A stretch of DNA of 64,000 bases from Marinobacter salexigens. Lineage in GTDB: Bacteria > Pseudomonadota > Gammaproteobacteria > Pseudomonadales > Oleiphilaceae. The position numbers and the translations under genes are program-made. Below the pieces are notes generated by a model. The model saw nothing but the letters and a program-made list of their open reading frames with translations, had not been told where the DNA came from and searched no databases. The stretch lies in the NCBI RefSeq assembly GCF_018860765.1, contig NZ_JAHKPV010000008.1, positions 62,001-126,000 of the forward strand. The letters run 5' to 3'. Positions 8,263-19,340 of this stretch are shown here, in pieces (position 1 is the first letter of the stretch; each line of letters begins with the position of its first letter).

Positions 8263-9081
8263 TCATGCTCCTTGCTGGAGAAGAGAGATGGCAGCGGTCA
8301 GGCCTTCAAGAATGCGCTTGGAGTATCTATCGATTACAAAGCCCACATTATTCTCATTGTAGTTAATGTAGGAACCGCGGATGAACTGCCATTTGGCGTT
8401 GGCGTCATCTAAAACAGTTTTCAATTCCCCTTTGTCTTGATTGGAGCCCATGGCCGCCAATAACTGGTCGAATTCCTTGGCTTGCTCGTCAAGGGAGACT
8501 TCGGTAGCTGTGCCCTGAAATATTTGAGCAACGGAGGAGTTGGTCCGTACCGAATACTTGGCCATCATTTGAGCAATTTTCACCGCACCCAGCCTAGCAG
8601 CTTCCAGGCGGGTACTGGTCTCTGCCTGAGATTTCTCTTGAGCAATTTGATACAGCTCAGTGGCCATATCGTTCATTACCAACGCTTGATCGGCCATGTC
8701 TGACAACAGGCGCAAATCCGGATAGCCGGTGTTACGCACATCATTGATATTGTTGCGCATTAGGCCTTTGAATTTATCGAACTCACTGTTGAGCTCCTCA
8801 AGTTGCTCTTTCGATAATACGCCGCTGGTGGTTGTTGCGAGGAGATTCATGGAATCGTTAGCGGAGTTGATACCTGCCACGATCTCGTTCAGGGTGTCAG
8901 TACTACCTTCCCCGATAAACCTGTAGTAGGCATCCAAAGCAACGTAGTTGCTCACACGGAAAGTATGAAGCTGTGATAAGAAGCTATTTGCCTCCTGAGC
9001 TTTGATGTTCATGGATGAGAGCAAAAGCAGGAGGACGGTCGCAATCAAAGAGGAGCGCACACGCAGGCGGACGATGTTCAT
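8263..9081 (-). CDS. Exported helical protein of unknown function
   Basis: A 272-residue protein. The signal peptide (residues 1 to about 28) has a basic start, a run of leucines and a probable cleavage at IKA-QEA. The mature part is predicted almost wholly alpha-helical, with repeated hydrophobic spacing, and probably periplasmic. A stretch AARLGAVKIAQMMAKYSVR recalls the four-helix sensor region of PilJ/NarX-type receptors, but the match is weak and no domain is claimed. The ATG at 9081 is chosen because the signal peptide starts there and ACGGAG precedes it; the longer frame to 9162 adds unlike sequence. It is upstream of uspA on the same strand. Confidence 0.7.
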   Translation of the reverse strand: MNIVRLRVRSSLIATVLLLLLSSMNIKAQEANSFLSQLHTFRVSNYVALDAYYRFIGEGSTDTLNEIVAGINSANDSMNLLATTTSGVLSKEQLEELNSEFDKFKGLMRNNINDVRNTGYPDLRLLSDMADQALVMNDMATELYQIAQEKSQAETSTRLEAARLGAVKIAQMMAKYSVRTNSSVAQIFQGTATEVSLDEQAKEFDQLLAAMGSNQDKGELKTVLDDANAKWQFIRGSYINYNENNVGFVIDRYSKRILEGLTAAISLLQQGA

Positions 9082-9509
9082 CGGATTGATTCTCCGTAAT
9101 GCATTTATTATTGTGTACCAAAGTCGTAGATCGAAGGTAAAGTAACTTTCTTGGCCAATCAAGCGATTTTGGCGGTACGGGTTCCCGCAAATGTAAATAT
9201 GTTTGAATTTTGCGAGACGAAGTTCAGGTTTTCTCTCCGAATAATCATGTAACTAGTTGAAATAAAAGATATCTATGCCGTTACGGCTGAGAAAGTCTTG
9301 CATGTTCTGCCCGCTCAACAAAGAAACAAATTGACAAACGTGCTGTTTTTTCACATCGTGTGTCCTCGCGATTCAAACGACCGTATGAATTTTAGGGTCG
9401 ATTAATCGGGCAGTGACCGAAATCTCGCTGCACAAAACAGCTCCGACAGCTTAATCAAATGAGCTTTCAGAGTTGGAGGCAGTTCCAAACACAGACTGGA
9501 GATCAGTTG
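9082..9509. other. 428-bp divergent spacer between exported protein gene and fadB
   Basis: No gene seen. It must hold promoters for both flanking genes. TTGACA at 9331-9336 is a possible -35 for fadB but its -10 is poor. A palindromic operator candidate lies at 9371-9390 (separate entry). Confidence 0.6.
9371..9390. promoter_or_regulatory. Palindromic operator upstream of fadBA (PsrA/FadR-like)
   Basis: ATTCAAACG-AC-CGTATGAAT is a 20-bp inverted repeat with one mismatch per arm. Its core CAAAC-N4-GTATG is one base off the PsrA box described in Pseudomonas (C/GAAAC-N2-4-GTTTG/C). It lies 120 bp before the fadB start, where a fatty-acid-sensing TetR repressor would be expected to act. The regulator itself is not in the window. 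Confidence 0.5.
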
Positions 9510-11657
9510 ATGATTTACGAAGGTAAAGCCATCACGGTTAAAGAGATCGAAGGCGGGATCGCTCAGTTGAACTTTGACTTGCAAGGCGAGTCGGTAAACA
9601 AGTTCAACCGTCTTACCATTGAAGAGCTCCACGCCGCGACTGATGCACTTAGCGCACAGAAGAAACTCAAGGGCTTGGTAGTTACCAGCTCGAAAGACAG
9701 TTTCATCGTTGGCGCCGACATTACAGAGTTTACCGATCTGTTTGCCGGTTCCGAAGAAGATCTGGTAGCCAACAACCTTAAAGCAAACGCCATTTTTAGT
9801 GCAGTTGAGGACCTTCCGTTCCCAACCGTAACTGCTATCAACGGTATGGCATTGGGTGGCGGCTTTGAAATGTGCCTGGCAACCGATTACCGGGTTATGG
9901 CACCCAAGGCAAAAGTTGGTCTGCCTGAAGTTAAACTGGGTATCTTCCCGGGCTTCGGCGGTACTGTTCGTCTGTCCCGCCTTGTTGGTGTGGATAACGC
10001 AGTAGAGTGGATTTGTGGCGGTTCAGAAAATCGTGCCGACGCCGCTCTGAAAACCGGCGCTGTTGACGCAGTTGTCGAGCCAGCTAAGCTGGTGGAAGCT
10101 GCCGTTGCCATTATTAATCAGTGCAACGAAGGCAAGCTTGACTACGAAGCGCGGCGCGAAGAGAAGAAGGGCAAGATCAAGCTTAACGCCATGGAAAGCA
10201 TGATGGCGTTCGAGATATCCAAGGCGTTTGTTGGCGGTAAAGCGGGCAAGAATTACCCGGCACCTGTAGAAGCCATCAAGGTAATGCAGAAGCACGCTGG
10301 CATGACCCGCGACAAGGCTATTGAAGTCGAAGCCAAGGGCTTCGCCAAGATGGCGAAGACCAACGTGGCAGCTTGCCTTGTTGGCTTGTTCCTGAATGAT
10401 CAGGAGCTTAAGAAAAAAGCCAAGGCGTGGGAAAAAGAAGCATCTGATGTAAATCTGGCTGCCGTACTCGGCGCCGGTATCATGGGTGGTGGTGTAGCTT
10501 ATCAGTCAGCACTGAAAGGCACGCCTATCATCATGAAGGACATTAACCAGGACGGTATCGCACTGGGTCTGAAAGAAGCCAAGAAGCTGTTGGCCAAACG
10601 TGTCGATAAAGGCCGTATGGATGCAGGCAAGATGGCTGATGTTCTCAATAGCATCACTCCAACCCTCAACTACGGTGATTTCAAGAACGTAGATCTGGTT
10701 GTTGAAGCCGTTGTTGAAAACCCGAAGGTGAAAGATGCGGTTCTGCGTGAAGTCGAGGATGCGGTACGTGATGACACCATTCTGACTTCTAACACATCGA
10801 CTATCTCCATCGATCTTCTGGCTAAAAACCTTAAGCGTCCGGAAAATTTCTGCGGTATGCATTTCTTCAATCCGGTGCACATGATGCCATTGGTTGAGGT
10901 CATCCGTGGCAAAAAGACCAGTGACCGTGCGATTGCAACAACCGTTGCCTACGCCAAGGCCATGGGCAAGACACCGATCGTTGTAAACGATTGCCCGGGC
11001 TTCCTGGTAAACCGTGTTCTATTCCCGTACTTCGGTGGTTTTGTCGGCTTGGTGCGTGACGGTGCGGATTTCCAGCACGTAGATAAGGTAATGGAAAAGT
11101 TCGGATGGCCCATGGGTCCTGCATACCTGCTCGACGTTGTGGGTATGGACACAGGTAAGCACGCTGGCGAAGTAATGGCCGACGGCTTCCCGGACCGCAT
11201 GAAGCATTCAGAAACGACTGCCATCGACGTGATGTTCGAAAACAACCGTTATGGTCAGAAGAACGATAAAGGCTTCTACAAGTACGAGCTGGATCGCAAG
11301 GGCAAGCAGAAGAAAGTTGTAGACGAAGAAACCTACAAGTTGCTCGAACCGGTTGTTCAGGGTAAGAACGAATTCAGCGACGAAGACATCATCGCTCGTA
11401 TGATGCTGCCTCTGTGTCTGGAAACCGTTCGCTGCCTGGAAGACGGAATTGTTGAAGACCCGGCTGACGCCGATATGGGTCTGATCTTCGGTATCGGTTT
11501 CCCGCCGTTCCGTGGTGGTGCCCTGCGTTATATCGACGATATGGGTGTTGACAAGTTCGTGGAACTAGCAGACAAGTTTGCAGACCTCGGTGCTTTGTAT
11601 CACCCGACTGAGAAGCTGCGTGAAATGGCCAAAACTGGCGAAAAGTTCTTTGGTTAA
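9510..11657 (+). CDS. fadB: Fatty acid oxidation complex subunit alpha FadB
   Basis: A 715-residue multifunctional enzyme of beta-oxidation. The N-terminal enoyl-CoA hydratase/isomerase domain has [15 protein letters not shown] and [16 protein letters not shown] with the catalytic glutamates. The 3-hydroxyacyl-CoA dehydrogenase domain has the NAD loop LGAGIMGGG (about 318) and the catalytic-His motif [17 protein letters not shown]. It forms an alpha2-beta2 complex with FadA. The ATG at 9510 (MIYEGKAI) has GGAG 8 bp upstream and gives exactly the length of Pseudomonas FadB. The ATG at 9459 would add 17 unlike residues. fadA follows after 33 bp. Confidence 0.97.
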   Translation: MIYEGKAITVKEIEGGIAQLNFDLQGESVNKFNRLTIEELHAATDALSAQKKLKGLVVTSSKDSFIVGADITEFTDLFAGSEEDLVANNLKANAIFSAVEDLPFPTVTAINGMALGGGFEMCLATDYRVMAPKAKVGLPEVKLGIFPGFGGTVRLSRLVGVDNAVEWICGGSENRADAALKTGAVDAVVEPAKLVEAAVAIINQCNEGKLDYEARREEKKGKIKLNAMESMMAFEISKAFVGGKAGKNYPAPVEAIKVMQKHAGMTRDKAIEVEAKGFAKMAKTNVAACLVGLFLNDQELKKKAKAWEKEASDVNLAAVLGAGIMGGGVAYQSALKGTPIIMKDINQDGIALGLKEAKKLLAKRVDKGRMDAGKMADVLNSITPTLNYGDFKNVDLVVEAVVENPKVKDAVLREVEDAVRDDTILTSNTSTISIDLLAKNLKRPENFCGMHFFNPVHMMPLVEVIRGKKTSDRAIATTVAYAKAMGKTPIVVNDCPGFLVNRVLFPYFGGFVGLVRDGADFQHVDKVMEKFGWPMGPAYLLDVVGMDTGKHAGEVMADGFPDRMKHSETTAIDVMFENNRYGQKNDKGFYKYELDRKGKQKKVVDEETYKLLEPVVQGKNEFSDEDIIARMMLPLCLETVRCLEDGIVEDPADADMGLIFGIGFPPFRGGALRYIDDMGVDKFVELADKFADLGALYHPTEKLREMAKTGEKFFG

Positions 11658-11663
11658 CCCTGA

Positions 11664-12866
<1,203 letters not shown>

Positions 12867-12898
12867 TCCGCTAAGCGGGTGCAGTGACGCTTTCATGG

Positions 12899-12922
12899 AA
12901 GGCCCGGCTCGCGCCGGGCCTT
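12899..12922 (+). terminator. Rho-independent terminator of fadBA
   Basis: AAGGCCCGGC-TCGC-GCCGGGCCTTT: a perfect 10-bp GC-rich stem with a 4-nt loop and a T-rich tail. Confidence 0.85.
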
Positions 12923-13136
12923 TCTGCTTTCAGGACGGCTCTAAAGTCTTTCCTAAAACTTGAAAAATGGATAACTGAAACAAAGAATGGGTTGTCTTGC
13001 TATTCCCGACCCTGTAAAACAGTGGGCCTATACACAATGGCGGCTCTTATAGTGTTTCCAGCCGATTGATTTTACAGCGAGTTTAGGGTCTGCTTATTTA
13101 CCGACCGATTTATCGCCAAGGATACAGATCTCCGAT

Positions 13137-15776
13137 ATGGGTAAAAGTCTCGTAATTGTCGAGTCACCAGCGAAAGCGAAGACCATCAACAAGTACCTAG
13201 GCTCCGACTTCATCGTGAAGTCGAGTGTTGGGCACATTCGTGATCTTCCCGTCAGTGGCAGCGGATCCCCGGCGGATCCCAAAGAGCGTGCTAGGCAGGC
13301 AGCAGTCACTCGCAAGCTCAGCCCCGAAGACAAAATTGCGCATAAAAAACGCAAGGCTCGGGAACAGCTGGTTGCCCGCATGGGTGTAGATCCCGATAAC
13401 GACTGGAATGCGCGTTACGAAGTCCTTCCAGGAAAGGAAAAGGTCGTAAGCGAGCTAAAGCGGCTCGCCAAGAATGCCGACCATATCTATCTCGCAACGG
13501 ATCTTGACCGTGAAGGGGAGGCTATTGCGTGGCACCTCAAGCAGACCATTGGTGGCGAGCCTGAAAAATACCGTCGGGTGGTGTTCAATGAGATCACCAA
13601 ACGGGCGATTCAGGAGGCGTTTGAAAACCCGGGAATTCTGGACACGAATCAGGTAAATGCACAGCAAGCACGTCGGTTTTTGGATCGTGTTGTGGGTTAC
13701 ATGGTATCGCCACTCCTTTGGGCCAAGCTAGCTCGCGGACTTTCCGCCGGTAGAGTTCAGTCCGTTGCGGTACGCTTAATTGCAGAACGTGAGCGTGATA
13801 TTCGAGTGTTTGTTCCGGAAGAGTACTGGCAGTTATTTGCCGGGCTGGGAGCCAAAGCCAGTGCTCAACCTGTGCGCTTTGAGGTTACACGCTATAACGA
13901 CAAGCCTTATCGCCCGGTTAATGAGCAGCAGAGCAATGAGCACGTAGAACGTCTCAAAGCTGGTAGTTTTGAAGTAGCAAAGCGCGAAGACAAGCCAACC
14001 AAATCTCGGTCAGGTGCGCCGTTTATTACCTCGACGTTGCAGCAGGCAGCGAGCAACCGCATGGGGTTTAGTGTTAAGAAAACTATGATGTTGGCCCAAC
14101 GTCTCTACGAGGCCGGTTACATCACCTATATGCGTACTGACTCCACCAATCTGAGTCAGGATGCAATTAATAGCTGTCGCGAGTATATAAAAGACCAGTT
14201 CGGTGACCGCTATCTGCCGGAAAAGCCCAAGGTATATGGTAGCAAAGAAGGCGCTCAAGAAGCTCACGAAGCCATTCGCCCCACAGAAGTGACCCGGCAG
14301 GCGTCTGCGATTAGTGGTCTGGAAAAAGATGCTGAGAAGCTTTATGACCTGATTTGGCGCCAATTTGTTGCCTGTCAAATGTCCGAGGCTGAATTCCTGA
14401 GTACGTCTATCGTAGTGGCCAATGGTGAGTACGAGCTGCGCACACGCGGGCGTATTATCAAGTTTGAGGGCTTCCTCAAGGTTGCTCCCCAATCGGCTAA
14501 GAAAGAAGAAGATGTGGCTTTGCCGGATATCAAGGTGGGAGAGGCATTAAGTCTTGAAAAGCTTGATCCGAGCCAGCACTTTACGAAACCTGCTCCTCGC
14601 TATACTGAGGCTAGCTTGGTAAAAGAGCTTGAGAAGCAGGGCATTGGCCGACCTTCCACGTACGCATCAATTATCTCGACCATTCAGGATCGGGGCTATG
14701 TTCGCCTCCAGAACCGGCGCTTCTACGCCGAGAAAATGGGTGAGATTGTTACCGACCGGCTTTGCGAGTCGTTTTCCAACTTAATGGATTTTGACTTTAC
14801 GGCAAAAATGGAAGGCGACCTGGATCACATTGCTGAGGGTGATGTTGACTGGAAAAAGGTGCTCAACGATTTCTATGCCCGATTCCGTCAGCAGTTGGAG
14901 TCAGCTGAGGCGACTGATGGTGAAGGTGGTATGCGCCCGAACGATCCGACCGAAACCAGCATTCCATGCCCAACTTGCGGCCGCAATATGCAGATTCGAG
15001 TGGCGAGCACTGGCGTGTTTCTTGGGTGCTCGGGTTACTCCCTCCCTCCCAAAGAGCGTTGCAAGACAACTATTAACCTTATTTCAGGCGATGAAGTAGT
15101 CAGCGCCGATGACGACGTTGAAGGAGAGGGCGAAACCCTCTTGCTACGCAAAAAGCGCCGTTGCCCCAAATGTTCCACGGCTATGGACAGTTATTTGGTG
15201 GATGAGACCCATAAGCTTCATGTATGTGGTAATAATCCGGACTGTTCGGGCTATGAAGTGGAAGAGGGTACTTTCCGTATAAAAGGCTACGATGGCCCGA
15301 CGTTAGAGTGTGATAAGTGCGGTTCTGAAATGCAGCTGAAAACGGGCCGCTTTGGCAAGTATTTTGGCTGTATGAGTGACACCTGCAAAAACACTCGCAA
15401 GCTCCTGAAAAGTGGGGAGCCGGCGCCGCCCAAAATGGATCCGGTGCCAATGCCGGAACTCAAGTGCCAGAAAGTGGATGACACCTATGTATTGCGTGAC
15501 GGTGCATCTGGAATGTTTTTGGCAGCCAGTAAGTTCCCGAAAAACCGTGAGACTCGGCCACCTCTGGTTATGGAGATTAAACCTCATCGGGACGAAATTG
15601 ACCCAAAGCATGCTTACTTAATGAAAGCTCCGGAGCGCGATCCTGAGGGGAATCCCACGGTTATCCGCTACAGCAGAAAAACGAAAGAGCAGTACGTGAT
15701 GTCGGAGAAAGACGGCAAAGCTACCGGCTGGTCTGCATGGTATGTTAACGGGAAGTGGCAGCCCCGGGAAAAATAA
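13137..15776 (+). CDS. topA: DNA topoisomerase I (type IA)
   Basis: An 879-residue type IA topoisomerase, which relaxes negative supercoils. The TOPRIM domain is N-terminal ([12 protein letters not shown] at 6-17 and [13 protein letters not shown]). The catalytic tyrosine is Tyr331 in [11 protein letters not shown]. Three C-terminal four-cysteine zinc ribbons begin [16 protein letters not shown] and CDKCGSEM; they bind single-stranded DNA and RNA polymerase. An extra basic tail follows. Length fits gammaproteobacterial TopA. It is monocistronic, with a candidate promoter TTGTCT-N17-TAAAAC at 12992-13020 and a terminator behind. Confidence 0.97.
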   Translation: MGKSLVIVESPAKAKTINKYLGSDFIVKSSVGHIRDLPVSGSGSPADPKERARQAAVTRKLSPEDKIAHKKRKAREQLVARMGVDPDNDWNARYEVLPGKEKVVSELKRLAKNADHIYLATDLDREGEAIAWHLKQTIGGEPEKYRRVVFNEITKRAIQEAFENPGILDTNQVNAQQARRFLDRVVGYMVSPLLWAKLARGLSAGRVQSVAVRLIAERERDIRVFVPEEYWQLFAGLGAKASAQPVRFEVTRYNDKPYRPVNEQQSNEHVERLKAGSFEVAKREDKPTKSRSGAPFITSTLQQAASNRMGFSVKKTMMLAQRLYEAGYITYMRTDSTNLSQDAINSCREYIKDQFGDRYLPEKPKVYGSKEGAQEAHEAIRPTEVTRQASAISGLEKDAEKLYDLIWRQFVACQMSEAEFLSTSIVVANGEYELRTRGRIIKFEGFLKVAPQSAKKEEDVALPDIKVGEALSLEKLDPSQHFTKPAPRYTEASLVKELEKQGIGRPSTYASIISTIQDRGYVRLQNRRFYAEKMGEIVTDRLCESFSNLMDFDFTAKMEGDLDHIAEGDVDWKKVLNDFYARFRQQLESAEATDGEGGMRPNDPTETSIPCPTCGRNMQIRVASTGVFLGCSGYSLPPKERCKTTINLISGDEVVSADDDVEGEGETLLLRKKRRCPKCSTAMDSYLVDETHKLHVCGNNPDCSGYEVEEGTFRIKGYDGPTLECDKCGSEMQLKTGRFGKYFGCMSDTCKNTRKLLKSGEPAPPKMDPVPMPELKCQKVDDTYVLRDGASGMFLAASKFPKNRETRPPLVMEIKPHRDEIDPKHAYLMKAPERDPEGNPTVIRYSRKTKEQYVMSEKDGKATGWSAWYVNGKWQPREK

Positions 15777-15805
15777 CAGCAGATATGTAGATGTCGTAAT
15801 TCGAA

Positions 15806-15838
15806 GATGAGGTCAGGGCAAAGGCTCCGACCTCATTT
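15806..15838. terminator. Terminator after topA
   Basis: ATGAGGTC and GACCTCAT pair around a partly paired inner loop, followed by TTTTTTAT. It lies between convergent topA and the dehydrogenase gene. Confidence 0.75.
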
Positions 15839-15859
15839 TTTATATTCGATGTTAATTGA

Positions 15860-16732
15860 CTATCTGAACTTGCGTAGCCGCTGAATTAACGAAGATGTGT
15901 CCCAGCGCTTTCCGCCCATTTCTTGAATATCTCCGTAGAATTGATCAACCAAAGCCGTGACAGGCAAAGAAGCATTCACTTTGCGAGCCTCGTCCAGACA
16001 GATACCCAGATCTTTGCGCATCCAATCCACAGCGAATCCATGGTCAAACTCACCATTGATCATGGTTTCGGAGCGGTTCTCCATCTGCCAGGACTGGGCA
16101 GCGCCCTTAGAGATCACATCTACAACTTTCTTAACATCAAGATTTGCCTGCTCGGCAAAGTGAAGAGCTTCTGAAAGCCCCTGCACCAGGCCTGCGATAG
16201 CAATTTGGTTCACCATTTTGGTTTTCTGGCCACTGCCTGCTGGCCCCATTAGGTTCAAAGCTCTGGCGTAGTGTTGCAGTACTGGTTGGGCCCGGCCATA
16301 GTCTGCTTCTGAACCTCCGCACATGATGGTTAACTGGCCCTTTTGTGCGCCTTGCTGGCCTCCCGAGACAGGTGCGTCGATAAAACCCATGCCTTTACGA
16401 CTAGCAGCTTGGTCTAGTCTTTCCGCAACGCCTGCAGAGGCTGTGGTGTGGTCCACTAAAATGGCTCTTGGTTCGGCATGGGCAAGAATGCCATTGTCAC
16501 CCTCGTAAACCGCAATAAGATCTTTGTCGGCACCGACACAGGTTATAACGAAATCAGCGTCTTTGACGGCTTCTGGGACGGTCTGACAAGCGGTGCCTGA
16601 GTATTCTTTGGTCCACCGTAGAGATTTTTCTGGCGATCGGTTCCATACCCGCACGGTGAGTCCGGCTTCAGCGAGGTGGCCTGCCATGGGGTACCCCATA
16701 ACACCAAGGCCGATAAATGTTGCGGTTGTCAT
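15860..16732 (-). CDS. NAD(P)-dependent beta-hydroxyacid dehydrogenase (3-hydroxyisobutyrate dehydrogenase family)
   Basis: A 290-residue enzyme. The N-terminal Rossmann loop is FIGLGVMGYPMAGHL (about 5-19), with the substrate motif DAPVSGGQQGAQKGQL. The catalytic lysine motif is GSGQKTKMVNQ, followed by the all-helical C-terminal domain. Relatives act on 3-hydroxyisobutyrate, tartronate semialdehyde or succinic semialdehyde (MmsB, GarR, GlxR, GLYR). The sequence alone does not choose between them, and no valine or glyoxylate genes are next to it. RBS AAGGAG is clear. It lies after gltA on the same strand but behind a terminator. Confidence 0.85.
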   Translation of the reverse strand: MTTATFIGLGVMGYPMAGHLAEAGLTVRVWNRSPEKSLRWTKEYSGTACQTVPEAVKDADFVITCVGADKDLIAVYEGDNGILAHAEPRAILVDHTTASAGVAERLDQAASRKGMGFIDAPVSGGQQGAQKGQLTIMCGGSEADYGRAQPVLQHYARALNLMGPAGSGQKTKMVNQIAIAGLVQGLSEALHFAEQANLDVKKVVDVISKGAAQSWQMENRSETMINGEFDHGFAVDWMRKDLGICLDEARKVNASLPVTALVDQFYGDIQEMGGKRWDTSSLIQRLRKFR

Positions 16733-16816
16733 TGGTTTCTCCTTAGAGGGTTGTGGGGCTTAACTTAGCACAGAGTTTGTGGGTTGCCGGATTAAAAGAA
16801 TCGTCGATTAACAGCA

Positions 16817-16845
16817 TAAAAAAAGGCCGCTAGATCAGCGGCCTT
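16817..16845 (-). terminator. Rho-independent terminator of gltA
   Basis: On the minus strand AAGGCCGCT-GATCT-AGCGGCCTT is a perfect 9-bp stem followed by a T tract, 24 bp after the gltA stop. Confidence 0.85.
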
Positions 16846-16868
16846 CTGGTTTGCAGGGCTGTGGGGTG

Positions 16869-18143
16869 TCACTTCTTCGGGTAGTCCCTCGCCGGGGAAC
16901 CGGTATACAGCTGGCGTGGACGGCCTATGCGGTAGTCGCCACTGACCATTTCGTTCCAGTGGGAGAACCAGCCGATGGTCCGTGACATGGCAAAAATAAC
17001 CGTGAACATGGATGTCGGGATTCCGATTGCCTTCAGGATGATGCCGGAGTAGAAATCCACATTCGGGTAGAGTTTGCGTTTGACGAAATACTCGTCTTCT
17101 AAGGCAATTTGTTCCAGTCGCTGAGCAATTTTCAACAACGGATCATTTTCGAGCCCCAGCTCGCTCAGTACTTCATGGGCGGTATCGGCCATAACTTTGG
17201 CGCGCGGATCAAAGTTTTTGTATACCCGGTGACCAAAGCCCATCAAGCGGAAGGGGTCGTCTTTATCCTTGGCCTTGGCAATGAAGGTCTCAATGTTTGA
17301 CTCGTCGCCAATTTCCGCAAGCATATCTAGCACGGCCTCATTGGCGCCGCCGTGAGCCGGTCCCCATAGTGCAGCGATGCCAGACGCAATGCAGGCGTAG
17401 GGGTTGGCGCCGGAAGAGCCTGCCAAACGAACGGTGGACGTCGAAGCATTTTGCTCATGGTCTGCATGCAGGATAAAAATTTTATCCATCGCCTTGGCCA
17501 AAATCGGGTTTGGCTTGTAGGTTTCGCAGGGAACACCAAACATCATTTGTAGAAAATTCTCCGAATAGGAGAGGTCATTTCTTGGGTATATAAATGGCTG
17601 GCCGATGCTGTATTTGTAGCACCAGGCTGCAATGGTTGGCATCTTTGCGATCAGGCGATGCGCCGTGATTTCCCGTTGATGTTCGTCTGTAACGTCCATC
17701 TGGTCGTGATAAAACGCTGACAACGCTCCGACAACACCACACATGATGGCCATGGGGTGCGCGTCCCGACGGAAGCCGTGGAAGAAATTGCGCATCTGGT
17801 CGTGCAGCATAGTGTGGTTTTTGATGGTGTCGTGGAACTGCTTGTTTTGCTCGGCAGTTGGCAGTTCACCTTTGAGCAGCAAGTAACAGGCTTCTAGGTA
17901 GTCTGAGTGCTCAGCGAGTTGCTCGATCGGATATCCCCGGTGCAGGAGAACGCCGTTTTCACCATCGATGTACGTGATAGCAGACTCGCAGGATGCCGTA
18001 GAGACAAACCCGGGGTCGTATGTGAAAACGCCATTCTGGACTAGGCCTCGAACGTCAATAACGTCAGGGCCAACGGTGCCGGAATAAACCGGTAGCTCAA
18101 TGGACTCGTCACCCACCGAGAGCGTGGCTTTCCTGTCGGTCAT
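16869..18143 (-). CDS. gltA: Citrate synthase, type II
   Basis: A 424-residue hexameric-type citrate synthase, which condenses acetyl-CoA and oxaloacetate as entry to the TCA cycle. Catalytic sites are visible: His in [11 protein letters not shown], His in [14 protein letters not shown], and Asp in NVDFYSGI. The N-terminal beta domain characteristic of NADH-inhibited Gram-negative enzymes is present. It is divergent from sdhCDAB, as in Pseudomonas. AGGAG precedes ATG and a good sigma-70 promoter lies about 85 bp upstream. Confidence 0.97.
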   Translation of the reverse strand: MTDRKATLSVGDESIELPVYSGTVGPDVIDVRGLVQNGVFTYDPGFVSTASCESAITYIDGENGVLLHRGYPIEQLAEHSDYLEACYLLLKGELPTAEQNKQFHDTIKNHTMLHDQMRNFFHGFRRDAHPMAIMCGVVGALSAFYHDQMDVTDEHQREITAHRLIAKMPTIAAWCYKYSIGQPFIYPRNDLSYSENFLQMMFGVPCETYKPNPILAKAMDKIFILHADHEQNASTSTVRLAGSSGANPYACIASGIAALWGPAHGGANEAVLDMLAEIGDESNIETFIAKAKDKDDPFRLMGFGHRVYKNFDPRAKVMADTAHEVLSELGLENDPLLKIAQRLEQIALEDEYFVKRKLYPNVDFYSGIILKAIGIPTSMFTVIFAMSRTIGWFSHWNEMVSGDYRIGRPRQLYTGSPARDYPKK

Positions 18144-18230
18144 AGTGCTCTCCTGTTTATCAGCTTTAACAGCGCTAGCTGTCTTTATAGTTACGCGAGA
18201 AGGCGCGTATTATGGCAAAACTGGCGGCAA

Positions 18231-18258
18231 AATATAGGGTGTATGCTTTTTTTGTCAA
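18231..18258 (-). promoter_or_regulatory. Sigma-70 promoter of gltA
   Basis: Minus strand TTGACA (18253-18258, perfect), 16-bp spacer, TATATT (18231-18236, 5/6). Confidence 0.65.
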
Positions 18259-18409
18259 TGAAAGTGTAAGTAAACATTGTGAACTTTCCCTTGTTGTAAA
18301 TCAGGGATATCACGAATGATGCGGGTTCTGGCCAAAAAAGGTATTTGTCAATACGCCTAATAGCTTGCCCTGTTACAGCACCCGTGCGGTTTCAGCGTGG
18401 GTTGCGCGT

Positions 18410-18438
18410 TTGTAATTATACGGGCGCCTCCTTATAAT
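18410..18438 (+). promoter_or_regulatory. Sigma-70 promoter of sdhCDAB
   Basis: TTGTAA (18410-18415, 4/6), a 17-bp spacer and a perfect TATAAT (18433-18438). Confidence 0.7.
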
Positions 18439-18621
18439 CCCTAGCCCGGAATCGGGGGTTCATCCTTCATGGGCGCTTGAGCATAGCAAGCTACCTGTTT
18501 GGTGTTCACCCTCCTGAACCAATCGTGTGTCGATATCGTATTGAACATTCGATCCTTACATACCAACTAACCGCCTCCGGTTCGCCGGTTCTGCGGTACC
18601 AAAAGAGAGTGTGAGAGCGCT

Positions 18622-18999
18622 GTGAATAGCAAACGACCAGTAAATCTCGATCTCGGCAAGTTTCATTTTCCACTGCCAGCCATTACGTCCATATTGCACC
18701 GTGTGAGCGGCATCATCATTTTTGTTGGTGTTGCGTTCATGTTGTATGGGCTTCAACTTTCCCTATCTGGGGAAGAAGGCTTCAGTCAGGTCAGTGAACT
18801 GCTGAACAGCTTCCTTGCCAAGCTGATTATCTGGGGCATCTTGTCTGCTCTGCTGTATCACCTAGTGGCAGGTATCAAACACCTGCTCATGGATATGGGT
18901 ATCGGTGAAGAGCTTGAAAGCGGGCGTGCGGCCGCGAAGATCACCATCGTAGTTTCCGTTGTCCTTATTGTTCTGGCAGGAGTCTGGGTATGGGCATGA
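18622..18999 (+). CDS. sdhC: Succinate dehydrogenase cytochrome b556 subunit
   Basis: A 125-residue membrane anchor with three transmembrane helices. The N-terminal signature ITSILHRVSGIIIF (quinone-site Ser and Arg) and the heme-ligand His in YHLVAGIKHLLMDMG are present. It anchors SdhAB and binds heme b and ubiquinone together with SdhD. The start is GTG at 18622, giving NSKRPVNLDLGKF, as in Pseudomonas SdhC. The preceding GAGAG is a modest ribosome site. The stop overlaps sdhD by 10 bp. Confidence 0.95.
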   Translation: MNSKRPVNLDLGKFHFPLPAITSILHRVSGIIIFVGVAFMLYGLQLSLSGEEGFSQVSELLNSFLAKLIIWGILSALLYHLVAGIKHLLMDMGIGEELESGRAAAKITIVVSVVLIVLAGVWVWA

Positions 19000-19337
19000 A
19001 TAGTGTGACCAATATTGGTCGGAACGGTATCCAGGACTGGATCATCCAGCGGGTTTCTGCTTACGTATTAGCTTTTTATACGCTGTTTTTGCTGGGCTTT
19101 TTTGTCACAACCGATGTGGATTTCCAAATTTGGTCGGCGCTGTTTGATCAATCTTGGTTTAAGATTTTCACGCTGTTGGCGCTGCTTTCAATTGGAGCTC
19201 ATGCCTGGGTCGGGCTTTGGACCGTTTCTACCGACTACATCAAGTCAGCAATGCAGCGCTTCCTATTTCAGGCGGCATTCATTCTGGTGATTCTTGTTTA
19301 TGTGGTCTGGGGTATTCAGATTATTTGGGGGCTTTGA
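18990..19337 (+). CDS. sdhD: Succinate dehydrogenase membrane anchor subunit
   Basis: A 115-residue protein with three membrane helices. IQDWIIQRVSAYVLAFY matches the quinone-site region, and HAWVGLWTVSTDYIK carries the second heme ligand His. It pairs with SdhC. Two in-frame starts are possible, ATG at 18990 and ATG at 18996, both inside the end of sdhC, which implies translational coupling. Confidence 0.94.
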   Translation: MGMNSVTNIGRNGIQDWIIQRVSAYVLAFYTLFLLGFFVTTDVDFQIWSALFDQSWFKIFTLLALLSIGAHAWVGLWTVSTDYIKSAMQRFLFQAAFILVILVYVVWGIQIIWGL

Positions 19338-19340
19338 TCG

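Larger units (their letters stand above)
18144..18621. other. 478-bp gltA-sdhC divergent regulatory region
   Basis: No gene seen. It holds the gltA promoter (18231-18258, minus) and the sdhC promoter (18410-18438, plus). The sdh mRNA has a leader of about 175 nt with a short hairpin (CCGG-TTCG-CCGG, 18577-18588). The 150 bp between the promoters is AT-rich and would suit binding of a global regulator. Confidence 0.6.

Noticed and set aside
12884-13069. 61-codon frame after fadA
   Set aside because: It reads through the fadBA terminator and shows no motif.
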